Source of the DNA: Brevibacillus invocatus
GTDB lineage: Bacteria > Bacillota > Bacilli > Brevibacillales > Brevibacillaceae
Direction: 5' to 3'
DNA: 64,000 bases
Assembly (NCBI RefSeq): GCF_003710915.1
Contig: NZ_RHHR01000034.1
Location: forward strand, 48,268-112,267
Below, piece by piece: positions 34,493-42,864 of this stretch (positions are counted from its first letter, which is position 1; the number at the start of each line of letters is the position of its first letter). A program made the position numbers and the translations under genes. The notes beneath the pieces are model-generated. The model worked only from the letters and a program-made list of their open reading frames with translations. It had not been told where the DNA came from and did not search any database.

Positions 34493-35665
34493 ATGAAACC
34501 GTTTTGTCGTGACACTTGGGTTGAGGTAGATTTGGATGCTATTCGCGCCAATGTCGAGACGTTCAGGGGGCATTTGCCTGCACAGACTGGCATCATGGCT
34601 GTAGTCAAAGCAGATGGATACGGTCACGGATCGGTTCATGTGGGCAAGGAAGCGCTGGACGCTGGGGCGGATTCGCTTGGAGTGGCGCTGCTCGACGAGG
34701 CTATTGTCCTGCGGGAAGCAGGAATTGAGGCGCCGATTTTGGTATTGGGCTACACGCCGGTTGATTCAGTCGCAATAGCCAGCAAGCTGAAGGTAGAGCT
34801 GACCGCCTACAGTGAAGCATGGATTTTGGAAGCAGAACAAGCCTTGCAGCGAGATGAACTTGGACCTGTCGGTATTCATGTAAAGACCGATACGGGGATG
34901 GGCCGGCTCGGCGTGCGCAGTGAAGAAGAGCTGCTGCGTGTTGTGTCAGCGCTCGAAAATAGCTCCAAGCTGGTTTGGTCTGGGTTGTTTACTCACTTTG
35001 CATGCGCAGACGAACCTGATCAAACGCATGTGCGACGACAGTACGAAACGTTTCAATCCTTCATACAAGCCTTGCGTGCAGCGGGCAAGAAATTGCCGAA
35101 GGTACACTGCTGCAATACGGCTGCCGCTATTGCACATCCGGAATGGGGGTATGATACGATCCGATTGGGCATAGGTTTATACGGATTGTATCCTTCACCG
35201 TACATGAAAGAACGTGCAGATGTTCCGTTGGTACCTGCTCTTTCATTGAAAACAAAAATAGCACATGTGAAAGTGGCGGATGAACCATTTACCGTCAGCT
35301 ATGGGGCGACCTACACAGCACAGCCGCATGAGCAGATCGCGACGCTGCCGATTGGGTATGCAGACGGTTATTCGCGACTTTTGTCCAATCGAGGTGCCGT
35401 TCTGTTTAACGGTGAACGGGCTCCGATTGTCGGAAGAGTCTGCATGGACCAAATCATGGTGAAGATCCCGAATGAGTCCGCCCAAGTAGGAGACGAGATC
35501 GTATTGTACGGAAGACAAGGCGATGAAGAGATATCCTTGGACGAAATAGCCGCGCTCACTGGTACGATCAACTATGAAGTGCCATGCTTGCTCAATTTCC
35601 GCATTCCCAAGGTCTATTATCGCGCGGGAAAAGAGTGCACTGTGCATCATCTGCTCACAAAGTAA
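34493..35665 (+). CDS. alr: Alanine racemase
   Basis: 390 residues. PLP lysine in MAVVKADGYGHG, the second catalytic base Tyr in SYGATYTAQPHEQIATLPIGYADGY, GRVCMDQIMV, and the DTGMGRLG block typical of the family. It interconverts L- and D-alanine for peptidoglycan synthesis. Placed as in B. subtilis before ndoAI-ndoA. AAGGATG lies just before the start, two bases after the upstream stop. Confidence 0.97.
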   Translation: MKPFCRDTWVEVDLDAIRANVETFRGHLPAQTGIMAVVKADGYGHGSVHVGKEALDAGADSLGVALLDEAIVLREAGIEAPILVLGYTPVDSVAIASKLKVELTAYSEAWILEAEQALQRDELGPVGIHVKTDTGMGRLGVRSEEELLRVVSALENSSKLVWSGLFTHFACADEPDQTHVRRQYETFQSFIQALRAAGKKLPKVHCCNTAAAIAHPEWGYDTIRLGIGLYGLYPSPYMKERADVPLVPALSLKTKIAHVKVADEPFTVSYGATYTAQPHEQIATLPIGYADGYSRLLSNRGAVLFNGERAPIVGRVCMDQIMVKIPNESAQVGDEIVLYGRQGDEEISLDEIAALTGTINYEVPCLLNFRIPKVYYRAGKECTVHHLLTK

Positions 35666-35821
35666 CACGTTTTTTCGGGCATAACGTCGATACGTTTTCG
35701 AAAAATGGGAAAAAGTGTCTAACATAAAGCGGCAGGATTTTACCTGCAAAACGCGAATTATAGCTAAGCGTCAAACCGTATAACAGAATTTTGCTTAAAG
35801 CGAGCTTGAAGAGGTATATTT

Positions 35822-35875
35822 TTGCAATGGTTTCGACATAATGGTATTGTTCATACTGGCAATAGTCAGTATCTA
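35822..35875 (+). promoter_or_regulatory. Candidate sigma-A promoters of ndoAI-ndoA
   Basis: TTGCAA (35822-35827) and TATTGT (35845-35850) are 17 bases apart; a second pair, TTGTTC (35847-35852) and TATCTA (35870-35875), has the same spacing. Either could drive the antitoxin-toxin pair. Nothing else is visible in 35666-35924. Confidence 0.4.
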
Positions 35876-35924
35876 ACAAGTATAGCGGATGGAAGTTACG
35901 GTCATGGTTGGAGGTGGAGTTGTC

Positions 35925-36203
35925 TTGTCGAAGTCTAACACGAAACGCATCATGATCAGTTTGCCGCATCACTTGCTCCAGGAAGTGGATGGGGTCATTG
36001 AGAAAGAAAATTCCAATCGCAGCGAGTTTATTCGCCAGGCGATGCACCTGTACTTAAAGGAGCGCAAAAAACGCACAATCCGTGAAACGATGCAAAAAGG
36101 GTACATGGAAATGGCGAAGATCAATCTAAAAATGGCATCGGAGGCATTTGGCGCTGAAGAAGAGGCTGACCATACTCTTGTCCGCTTAGTTAGCGGGGTG
36201 TGA
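35925..36203 (+). CDS. ndoAI: EndoAI-type antitoxin (CopG/RHH)
   Basis: Start taken as TTG 35925 because GGAGGTGG is exactly seven bases upstream and the resulting N-terminus (SKSNTKRIMISLPHHLLQEVD) begins with the ribbon-helix-helix strand. 92 residues; the frame stays open further upstream. The C-terminal GYMEMAKINLKMASEAFGAEEEAD and ERLVSG-like ending (VRLVSGV) matches B. subtilis EndoAI, whose C-terminal tail wraps the toxin. It blocks NdoA and represses its own promoter. The stop lies three bases from the toxin start. Confidence 0.93.
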   Translation: MSKSNTKRIMISLPHHLLQEVDGVIEKENSNRSEFIRQAMHLYLKERKKRTIRETMQKGYMEMAKINLKMASEAFGAEEEADHTLVRLVSGV

Positions 36204-36206
36204 CCA

Positions 36207-36557
36207 GTGATTGTCAAACGTGGCGATGTGTTTTTCGCGGACCTGTCACCGGTCGTTGGCTCTGAGCAAGGAGGCGTACGGCCTGTTTTAGTCATTCAGA
36301 ACGACATTGGAAATCGTTTCAGTCCGACGGTCATCGTCGCCGCCATCACGGCGCAGATTCAAAAGGCGAAATTGCCAACACATGTTGAGATTGACGCAAA
36401 ATTATATGGATTTGATCGTGACTCCGTCATTCTGTTGGAACAAATTCGAACCATTGACAAACAACGACTGACCGACAAGATTACCCATCTTGATGATGAG
36501 ATGATGGATCGTGTCAATGAATCCCTGCAAATCAGTTTGGGGCTTATTGATTTTTAA
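36207..36557 (+). CDS. ndoA: mRNA interferase EndoA (MazF family)
   Basis: 116 residues, GTG start three bases after the antitoxin. [33 protein letters not shown] is the MazF N-terminus; [19 protein letters not shown] and [12 protein letters not shown] complete the active site (Arg of GGVRPV, Thr of AAIT). It cuts mRNA at U^ACAU in B. subtilis. Its place before the rsb-sigB genes is conserved. Confidence 0.96.
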   Translation: MIVKRGDVFFADLSPVVGSEQGGVRPVLVIQNDIGNRFSPTVIVAAITAQIQKAKLPTHVEIDAKLYGFDRDSVILLEQIRTIDKQRLTDKITHLDDEMMDRVNESLQISLGLIDF

Positions 36558-36579
36558 GGATATATCAGTCGCGCGTGTA

Positions 36580-36618
36580 AAAAACCACTTGGATGGGTGT
36601 ACGCCAGGTGGTTTTTTG
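36580..36618 (+). terminator. Rho-independent terminator after ndoA
   Basis: AAAAAACCACTTGG pairs with CCAGGTGGTTTTTT around an 11-base loop. It separates ndoA from the sigma-B operon. Confidence 0.9.
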
Positions 36619-36800
36619 TCGTGTCTCAAAGGTAGAGATGTGCAAGTCAGCATACAGGTTTTGTTCACCACGGTGCAGGAAAAAATCCGTAAATAGCGAA
36701 TCATTTTGGATAGTGAATATTAGACAAAAAGTGACATGATTTGCTAATCATTCCGCGTATCACGAAAGGAATATGGAAGCAGCGGAAGGGGTTTGTGATT

Positions 36801-37208
36801 GTGGCAGCGTCTAATTCGGAAACGATCCCGATTGAGAAAGAGACAGATATTGTGACGGCCAGACAAGTAGGGCGAAACATGTCGAGACAGCTAGGGTTTG
36901 GGACGATCATGCAATCTCGGATCGCAACCTCGATCTCGGAGCTGGCTCGCAATATTTACTTGTATGCCGGTACCGGAACAATCACAATAGAAACCGTTGA
37001 AAACGACGAAAAAACCGGACTGAAAATTACTGCTTTAGATGAAGGTCCAGGCATTGCCGATCTTCGAAAAGCGCTGGAGGACGGGTTCACCACGTCAGGA
37101 GCTTTGGGTGCAGGTCTGCCTGGCGTCAGGCGAATGATGGATGATTTCCAGATGGAGAGCACACTGGGAAAAGGAACGCGTGTCGTAGTGATCAAATGGC
37201 GCGAGTAA
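36801..37208 (+). CDS. rsbT: Serine kinase RsbT
   Basis: 135 residues from GTG 36801, which has GGAAGGGG nine bases upstream; longer in-frame starts exist. A GHKL ATPase fold: ARQVGRNMSRQLGFGTIMQSRIATSISELARNIYLYAG (N-box), DEGPGIADL (G1), GAGLPGVRRMMDDF (G2). In B. subtilis RsbT phosphorylates RsbR/RsbS and then binds and activates RsbU. Those partners, RsbR and RsbS, are not encoded next to it here. Confidence 0.93.
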   Translation: MAASNSETIPIEKETDIVTARQVGRNMSRQLGFGTIMQSRIATSISELARNIYLYAGTGTITIETVENDEKTGLKITALDEGPGIADLRKALEDGFTTSGALGAGLPGVRRMMDDFQMESTLGKGTRVVVIKWRE

Positions 37209-37231
37209 GCTAGGGAAGGTGGCAAAAAGGT

Positions 37232-38230
37232 ATGACCCGGGGGTTGGAAGCGGAATATGTTCAAATCCTCAGGGATTATTTGGACAGCCAAGAAGAGGAC
37301 GAGCTGTACGGCGCTCAAAAGCTGGGTAAGTTTCTGCTGCGAAGAGATATTTCGCCAGAGGAAATGGTTGATCTGCATGGTAGAGCTTTGGAGAAGCTGG
37401 GGGATGTACCCGAGTTTGTTCGGGCTTCCTTTCGCATTTTGACAGAAGTAATGATTGAATACGGCAACGCGCAGCGTTCCCTGAACAGCTGGCGAAGCAA
37501 GCATGCGCAATTGCAATCGGAAGTGGCGGTTGCGTCCGCCATGCAGCAAGCACTGTTGCCGCAAAATATGCCAACATATCCCAGTGTGGAGATCGGGGCA
37601 ATCAGCATTGCAGCGCATGAGATTTCAGGCGATTACTACGATTTCATGTATGTGGATGAGCACCAGTTTAGTCTGACGATTGGCGATATTACCGGGAAAG
37701 GCATTCCAGCAGCCATGTGTATGTCCATGCTGAAGTACGCCGTGGACAGCTTGGGCGAGATCAGGCTGGGGCCGGATCAAATGCTGCGTCACCTGAATAG
37801 GGTCGTGGAACGTAATATTGATGCCAGTATGTTTGTGACGATGCTGTTTGGTTGCTACGATACCCAATCTCATGTCTTTCGCTATGCTGTAGCCGGTCAT
37901 GAGCCAGGATTTTTGTACCGGGCGCAGGAAGGACGCTTTTACGATCTGGCAGGCAGTGGAGTCGCTCTGGGGATTGATGGGAACAGTCAGTACAAGGAGC
38001 AAGAGGTTCACCTGCAGATTGGCGATCTATTGATCCTGTTGACGGATGGCGTAACGGAATGCAAGCTGGGCCGCTCGTACATGACAAGGGAAGAGCTGAT
38101 TTCCAATCTACAGCATGAGGTGCATCTTCCTTCACAGAACATGGTGGATCAGATTTATCGCAGGCTCCTGATGCTCACACAGTTTGAACAACGGGATGAT
38201 TACACGATGATCGTATTGAAAAGGATCTGA
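37232..38230 (+). CDS. rsbU: PP2C-type phosphatase RsbU
   Basis: 332 residues, about the same as B. subtilis RsbU. N-terminal RsbT-binding helical domain (about 1-85; LGKFLLRRDISPEEMVDLHGRALEKL), then an SpoIIE/PP2C domain with ISGDYYDFMY, GDITGKGIPAAMCMSMLK, GHEPGFLYR and LLTDGVTECK (metal-binding aspartates). It dephosphorylates RsbV, releasing sigma-B. The retained N-terminal domain implies activation by RsbT. Confidence 0.95.
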   Translation: MTRGLEAEYVQILRDYLDSQEEDELYGAQKLGKFLLRRDISPEEMVDLHGRALEKLGDVPEFVRASFRILTEVMIEYGNAQRSLNSWRSKHAQLQSEVAVASAMQQALLPQNMPTYPSVEIGAISIAAHEISGDYYDFMYVDEHQFSLTIGDITGKGIPAAMCMSMLKYAVDSLGEIRLGPDQMLRHLNRVVERNIDASMFVTMLFGCYDTQSHVFRYAVAGHEPGFLYRAQEGRFYDLAGSGVALGIDGNSQYKEQEVHLQIGDLLILLTDGVTECKLGRSYMTREELISNLQHEVHLPSQNMVDQIYRRLLMLTQFEQRDDYTMIVLKRI

Positions 38231-38253
38231 GGACCATATAGGAGGAATTTGGG

Positions 38254-38574
38254 ATGGAGCTGACTATCCAGACAATCAATCATGAGACAGAGCATTGTGT
38301 CGTCCTGGGTGGGGAAATTGATGCCTACACGGGACCCAAAGTAAAAGAGACGCTCATGTCTCTCATTGAGCCGGGAATGACTCTTGCCGTCGATCTGGAA
38401 GCAGTCGAGTACATGGACAGTACAGGAATTGGTGTTTTCGTGGCGGTCATGAAGGCGTCCAAAAAGGCAGGCTGTCCCTTCTATGTACAAAACATGTCTT
38501 CGCGTGTGGAAAGGCTGTTTCGCATCACCGGTTTTTACGAATTCATTGCCATCCGCAAAGGAGAGGACAAGTAA
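38254..38574 (+). CDS. rsbV: Anti-anti-sigma factor RsbV
   Basis: 106 residues, STAS fold. VVLGGEIDAYTGPKVKETL and the phosphorylation-site loop LEAVEYMDSTGIGVFVAVMK (Ser of MDSTG) are canonical. Unphosphorylated RsbV binds RsbW. AGGAGGAATTTGGG precedes the ATG. The stop overlaps the rsbW start (TAATG). Confidence 0.96.
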   Translation: MELTIQTINHETEHCVVLGGEIDAYTGPKVKETLMSLIEPGMTLAVDLEAVEYMDSTGIGVFVAVMKASKKAGCPFYVQNMSSRVERLFRITGFYEFIAIRKGEDK

Positions 38575-39068
38575 TGGATCCAAACAACCCTTCTGCAGAC
38601 GTGATCCAGCTTACGTTGCCCAATCGGGTGGAGTACCTGGGAGTAGCCCGTCTTTTGGTGTCGGGAGTAGCCAATCGCATGGGATTTTCCTATGAAGATA
38701 TAGAAGATATCAAGCTGGCAGTAGGTGAAGCGTGCACGAATGCTGTAGAGCATGCATACGAACAGGAAGACGGAACGAATTCCCTTCATTTGGAATGTCG
38801 GGTTTATGAGGATCGGCTTGTGATCGAAGTAGCGGATCAGGGGAAAGGATTTTCCGTTGAATCGGCAAAGAAACAAGCGACACCACTCTACTCTGGGATC
38901 GATCAGGAGGATCTCGTAGAGGGGGGATTGGGCTTGTATCTGATTCATGCGTTGATGGATGAGGTTGTCTTTCATACAGATGCGGGCGTGTCGGTCTCCA
39001 TGACGAAGTATCTGCGGCGAGATGGGGTGGCTGGCGATGACCGGACAATCTCGAAGAACCAGATATAG
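38574..39068 (+). CDS. rsbW: Anti-sigma factor and kinase RsbW
   Basis: 164 residues. GHKL kinase: IKLAVGEACTNAVEHAYEQ (N-box), VADQGKGFS (G1), EGGLGLYLIHALMDEV (G2). It holds sigma-B inactive and phosphorylates RsbV. It overlaps both rsbV (one base) and sigB (about 32 bases), so stoichiometry is set by translational coupling. Confidence 0.96.
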   Translation: MDPNNPSADVIQLTLPNRVEYLGVARLLVSGVANRMGFSYEDIEDIKLAVGEACTNAVEHAYEQEDGTNSLHLECRVYEDRLVIEVADQGKGFSVESAKKQATPLYSGIDQEDLVEGGLGLYLIHALMDEVVFHTDAGVSVSMTKYLRRDGVAGDDRTISKNQI

Positions 39069-39840
39069 CCGAGAGGAATGCAAGGAGCTCCTCATGCAGT
39101 ACCAAGAGACAGGTGAAGCGAGCTTGCAGGAGCAGCTGGTAGAAGCGTACACGCCTATGGTCGAGATGCTCGCCAAGAAATTCGTGCGTGGCCAGATCAT
39201 GTATGAAGACCTGGTGCAGGTTGGGATGATTGGCTTGCTTTCTTCGTTTCGCAGGTATGACGCAGCTTTCGAGAGAAACTTTGAGAGCTACGCGATTCCG
39301 ACCATTGTCGGGGAGATCAAGCGCTTCATTCGGGACAAGACCTGGAGTGTACATGTTCCGCGAAGAGTGAAGGAGCTCAGCCCCAAAATCAAGCGGGTAG
39401 TCGACGAATTGACCATACAGCTGCAGCGCTCCCCGCAGATCGCCGATATTGCCCGATGTCTGGGCGTGTCAGAGGAAGACATTCTGGAAACGCTGGAGAT
39501 GGGACGCAGCTATCACGCGCTTTCGATGGATAGCGAGCTGGAAGCAGACAGCGATGGCAACACGATTTCGCTTTTCGATCTGGTCGGAGAAAATGAAGAA
39601 GGCTACAACCGGGTGGATGAACATTTGACAATCGACCATGCCTTGTATGTGCTGGAACCGCGTGAGAGGGAAATCATTCAGTTAACCTTCTATCAAAATT
39701 TGAGTCAGAAGCAGGCCGGGGATTTATTGGGCATGTCCCAGATGCATGTTTCGAGACTGCAGCGAAGGGCACTGGCCAAGCTGCGGGAAACGTTAAAAAT
39801 AGATCAGCAATCGGAATCCATATCGCGTAAAACCAGGTAA
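39037..39840 (+). CDS. sigB: General stress sigma factor SigB
   Basis: 267 residues from ATG 39037 inside the end of rsbW; an in-frame ATG at 39022 is possible. Region 2: YTPMVEMLAKKFVRGQIMYEDLVQVGMIGLLSSFRRYD, FESYAIPTIVGEIKRFIRDKTW; region 3 QRSPQIADIARCLGVSEEDI; region 4 LEPREREIIQLTFYQNLSQKQAGDLLGMSQMHVSRLQRRAL. It directs RNA polymerase to general stress promoters. It is the last gene of this rsb operon; no rsbX follows. Confidence 0.95.
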   Translation: MTGQSRRTRYSREECKELLMQYQETGEASLQEQLVEAYTPMVEMLAKKFVRGQIMYEDLVQVGMIGLLSSFRRYDAAFERNFESYAIPTIVGEIKRFIRDKTWSVHVPRRVKELSPKIKRVVDELTIQLQRSPQIADIARCLGVSEEDILETLEMGRSYHALSMDSELEADSDGNTISLFDLVGENEEGYNRVDEHLTIDHALYVLEPREREIIQLTFYQNLSQKQAGDLLGMSQMHVSRLQRRALAKLRETLKIDQQSESISRKTR

Positions 39841-39843
39841 GGG

Positions 39844-39870
39844 TGTCAATGGACACCTTTTTATTTTTTA
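39844..39870 (+). terminator. Rho-independent terminator after sigB
   Basis: GTGTC-aatg-GACAC hairpin, with flanking GG/CC, followed by TTTTTATTTTTT. Confidence 0.85.
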
Positions 39871-39873
39871 CTA

Positions 39874-39980
39874 TCGGAAAGTTTAAGTGCGCTAAAGCGC
39901 TAAAAAGATTAGCGGAAGATAGTATAAGTGCAACTAAGGCTCCGCCAAAAGCTTGGCGTAGCCAAGTTTTCTAATTAGCG
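39874..39980. repeat. Dispersed composite repeat, copy B (modules 1 and 2)
   Basis: Module 1 (39874-39905) matches 11909-11940 at 29 of 32 bases; module 2 (39935-39959) matches 33988-34013 except for one inserted base. It is highly structured: GCGC-TAAA-GCGC, CGCTAA/TTAGCG, and GGCT-c-CGCCAA/TTGGCG-t-AGCC stems. It lies between sigB and the Tex gene and has no reading frame. It may be a mobile palindromic element (REP/MITE-like). Confidence 0.7.
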
Positions 39981-40033
39981 AAAAGATCAAGTATGATACA
40001 ATATCGGCTATAGTACACGTGCAGGAGGAATGT

Positions 40034-42196
40034 ATGGAGCTAACGTTACTGATCCAGACAATCGCCCAGGATACGGGTGTCAAACCTCATCAGGCAGAGC
40101 GCACCATTGCTTTGCTGGACGAGGGGAATACGGTTCCTTTTATTGCCCGTTACCGCAAGGAGATGACGGGACAATTAGATGAAACGCAGATTCGTGCGAT
40201 TGAAGAACGGCTTCGCTATTTGCGCAACCTGTCTGTGCGCAAAGAAGAGGTCTTACGCCTGATCGAGGAACAAGGAAAGCTGACTGATGAACTGAAGATG
40301 GCGATCGAACGAGCGGTAAAGCTCCAGGAAGTCGAGGATCTGTATCGGCCCTACAAACAAAAGCGCCGCACACGTGCGACAATGGCCAAGGAAAAGGGCC
40401 TGGAGCCGTTAGCCGAGTATTTGTTGACACTGCCGAAAGCAGGAGATCCCGAGCAGGAAGCGGCCCGGTATATCAATCCTGAGAAAGGTGTCCAGTCCGT
40501 GGAGGAGGCACTGCAGGGGGCGAAGGACATCGTGGCTGAGCAGCTCGCGGACGACCCGGATATTCGCCAGTGGATTCGGAAGCAAACGCTTCAAAAAGGC
40601 CTCCTGCTCTCAGAGCAGAAAGCGGAAGAAGCGGATGAGAAAAATGTTTATCAAATGTATTATGCGTATAGTGAGCCTGTGAAAAAAGTAGTGCCGCATC
40701 GCGTCCTGGCGATCAATCGCGGAGAGAGCGAAGGCATTTTGAAAGTGGCGGTAGAAGCGCCTGTTGCCGAAATCGTGGCTTGGGTGGAGAGACGCGTCAT
40801 CCGTCATGAGACGGTCGTTCGCCCCCTTTTGCAGCAAACGGTAGAGGATGCTTATAAACGCCTGATTGCACCATCCATCGAACGGGAGGTGCGCTCGGAG
40901 CTTACCGAAGCAGCAGAAGAGCAAGCGATTCACATTTTTTCGGAAAATCTGCGCAATCTGCTGCTGCAGCCGCCAGTCAAAGGCAAGGTCGTGCTTGGCG
41001 TCGATCCCGCATATCGCACCGGGTGCAAGCTGGCAGTCGTAGGCGAGACAGGCAAGCTGCTGGAGGTAGCAGTGGTGTACCCTACACCACCTGCCAATAA
41101 GGTCGCAGAGGCATCAGCCAAGGTAAAACAATTGATTTCGACGTACGGCGTCACGCTGATTGCGATCGGCAACGGAACCGCTTCACGCGAGACAGAGCAG
41201 TTCGTTGCCAACGTACTGAAGGAATTGAAGCAGGACATCCACTACCTGATCGTCAACGAAGCAGGTGCATCCGTCTATTCCGCATCGGAGCTGGCGAAGG
41301 AAGAATTCCCTGATCTGGATGTCGCCGAACGAAGCGCAGCCTCGATTGCACGACGCCTGCAAGATCCTTTGGCAGAGCTGGTAAAAATCGATCCCAAATC
41401 CGTAGGGGTCGGACAGTACCAGCATGACGTCTCTCAAGCCCGACTGGCGGACAGCCTGCAATTTGTCGTGGAATCCGCAGTAAACCACGTGGGAGTAGAC
41501 GTGAATACGGCATCTCCGTCGCTGCTTCAGTACGTCTCCGGCATCAGCCGTCAGGTGGCTGGCAACATCGTCAAAAAACGGGACGAAGTTGGCAAGTTTA
41601 CAGCTCGCTCCCAGCTGAAGGACGTGCCGCGCTTAGGCGCCAAGACGTTTGAGCAATGCATCGGCTTCTTGCGGATCGCCGACGGCAGCAATCCTTTGGA
41701 CAAGACGCCGATCCACCCGGAATCCTATGATGCTACACACAAGCTGTTGGCGATGATGGATATAGCGGCTGAGGAGATCGGCAGTGAGATGTGCCGGGAG
41801 CGGTTGCAGTCGCTTCAGCTAGCTGAGACGGCAGAGAAGCTGGGCATTGGGGAGCCGACGCTCAAGGACATCGTGGAGAGCCTGCTGCGTCCTGGACGCG
41901 ACCCGCGCGACGAGCTGCCCAAGCCGCTTTTGCGCAGTGATGTTCTCCAGCTGGCAGACCTGAGCGCAGGAATGAAGCTGCAAGGAACCGTGCGCAATGT
42001 AGTGGACTTCGGTGCATTCGTGGATATCGGGTTGAAAAATGATGGGCTCGTACACATTTCCCGCCTGAGAAAAGGCTTCGTCAAGCACCCGCTCGACGTG
42101 GTAACGGTAGGGGATATCGTGGACGTGTGGGTTGAGGATATTGATGAAAAGCGGCAGCGAGTAGGTCTGACGATGATCTCGCCAGTGGCTGAATAG
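40034..42196 (+). CDS. Tex-family S1 RNA-binding protein (YdcI)
   Basis: 720 residues from ATG 40034, which follows GCAGGAGGAATGT; an in-frame GTG at 40019 overlaps that site. Tex N-terminal helices (TIALLDEGNTVPFIARYRKEMTGQLDETQ), YqgF-like core (GKVVLGVDPAYRTGCKLAVV, IAIGNGTASRETE), helix-hairpin-helix motifs (VDVNTASPSLLQYVSGI) and a C-terminal S1 domain (LQGTVRNVVDFGAFVDIGLKNDGLVHIS). Tex proteins bind RNA and affect transcription or toxin expression. Placement after sigB and before cmpA-sprT is the B. subtilis order. Confidence 0.94.
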   Translation: MELTLLIQTIAQDTGVKPHQAERTIALLDEGNTVPFIARYRKEMTGQLDETQIRAIEERLRYLRNLSVRKEEVLRLIEEQGKLTDELKMAIERAVKLQEVEDLYRPYKQKRRTRATMAKEKGLEPLAEYLLTLPKAGDPEQEAARYINPEKGVQSVEEALQGAKDIVAEQLADDPDIRQWIRKQTLQKGLLLSEQKAEEADEKNVYQMYYAYSEPVKKVVPHRVLAINRGESEGILKVAVEAPVAEIVAWVERRVIRHETVVRPLLQQTVEDAYKRLIAPSIEREVRSELTEAAEEQAIHIFSENLRNLLLQPPVKGKVVLGVDPAYRTGCKLAVVGETGKLLEVAVVYPTPPANKVAEASAKVKQLISTYGVTLIAIGNGTASRETEQFVANVLKELKQDIHYLIVNEAGASVYSASELAKEEFPDLDVAERSAASIARRLQDPLAELVKIDPKSVGVGQYQHDVSQARLADSLQFVVESAVNHVGVDVNTASPSLLQYVSGISRQVAGNIVKKRDEVGKFTARSQLKDVPRLGAKTFEQCIGFLRIADGSNPLDKTPIHPESYDATHKLLAMMDIAAEEIGSEMCRERLQSLQLAETAEKLGIGEPTLKDIVESLLRPGRDPRDELPKPLLRSDVLQLADLSAGMKLQGTVRNVVDFGAFVDIGLKNDGLVHISRLRKGFVKHPLDVVTVGDIVDVWVEDIDEKRQRVGLTMISPVAE

Positions 42197-42207
42197 GAAA
42201 TAAAAAA

Positions 42208-42246
42208 GGTGGCGTCCTGTCATTGGGGACGTCCACCATGTTTTTC
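42208..42246. terminator. Bidirectional terminator between tex and cmpA
   Basis: GGTGGCGTCC and GGACGTCCACC form a stem with one bulged base. On + it ends in ATGTTTTT; on - it is followed by TTTTTTAT. It covers the last codons of cmpA. Confidence 0.75.
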
Positions 42247-42342
42247 CCAGTATAAGAACCAACAGCTGTTCAGCAAGCGAATCTGGCGAACATCCTTCCC
42301 GATGAAGGCACGTTGCAACTGCTTGCGCATCCATTGTGGCAT
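42220..42342 (-). CDS. cmpA: Cortex morphogenetic protein CmpA
   Basis: A 40-residue gene: MPQWMRKQLQRAFIGKDVRQ, then IRLLNSCWFLYWEKHGGRPQ. The P-W-x-x-K-Q-x-Q-R-A-F and VRxLNxCWFxY pattern and place between ydcI/tex and sprT identify CmpA, a small sporulation checkpoint protein that, with ClpXP, removes SpoIVA from cells with faulty coats. Ribosome site AGGAGGT lies eight bases before the ATG, but it is inside the arm of a long hairpin (42345-42407). Confidence 0.9.
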   Translation of the reverse strand: MPQWMRKQLQRAFIGKDVRQIRLLNSCWFLYWEKHGGRPQ

Positions 42343-42344
42343 GA

Positions 42345-42407
42345 AGGTACCTCCTGGTGTTATTCGTCTATTGGCATTGTATGCACGTAGACGAACAGGA
42401 GGTACCT
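42345..42407 (-). promoter_or_regulatory. Long hairpin covering the cmpA ribosome site, with sigma-E-like -10 in its loop
   Basis: AGGTACCTCCTG (42345-42356) pairs with CAGGAGGTACCT (42396-42407), and TTCGTCTA (42363-42370) with TAGACGAA (42388-42395), with a six-base bulge: 20 paired bases. On the minus strand the cmpA-proximal arm holds AGGAGGT. The loop holds CATACAAT (42383-42376), a perfect sigma-E -10, though the -35 is poor. RNA started here would lack the distal arm. Confidence 0.55.
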
Positions 42408-42425
42408 ATTATTTCATGGCCAGGC

Positions 42426-42776
42426 TTATTCTTCATTCAAATACTCCAACTGAGCCTGTAGGGCACGGATTTCAGTCAAAAGGGAAATCAGCGGATATTC
42501 ACTTTCTTTCAAAGCCGCAAAGCGTTGTTCCAATTGGCTGACGTAGTCCAACCCTTCTGTGACGCGATGCGCGGTGTCCAGAATTTCCAGGTCAGAACAT
42601 TCTGCAAGGACATCAGGCAGCTTTGGCCGATCCGGGATGGTCAGCTTGCCGATCTCCTTGTCCAGTCTTTTCAACAAAGCGATGAGTTGATACATATGCG
42701 ATTCGGGCATGGCGACGAATTGCAGCCCGGATTCATCTTGTAGCAGCAAATAACGCATAAGCTCCTCCACATTCAA
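42426..42776 (-). CDS. Hypothetical coiled-coil protein (116 aa)
   Basis: The gene starts at TTG 42776 with GTGGGAG nearby, or at ATG 42758, preceded by GGAGGAG; both are credible. The product is helical and acidic: [85 protein letters not shown]. No signal peptide or membrane segment. No family recognised. It precedes cmpA in the same direction, so its transcript could read into the cmpA leader hairpin. Confidence 0.75.
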   Translation of the reverse strand: MNVEELMRYLLLQDESGLQFVAMPESHMYQLIALLKRLDKEIGKLTIPDRPKLPDVLAECSDLEILDTAHRVTEGLDYVSQLEQRFAALKESEYPLISLLTEIRALQAQLEYLNEE

Positions 42777-42864
42777 CGTTTTTCTCCCACCAAGTGTAGC
42801 CTATCCTTCTGGCACATTTCAACAGGAACTGCTATCGTGGAGGAAAGGAAGGCAGGGACGAGAC

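Noticed and set aside
42209..42541. A 110-codon plus-strand frame after the Tex gene
   Set aside because: It is antisense to cmpA and to the 116-residue gene, both of which have good ribosome sites; its own composition is not protein-like.
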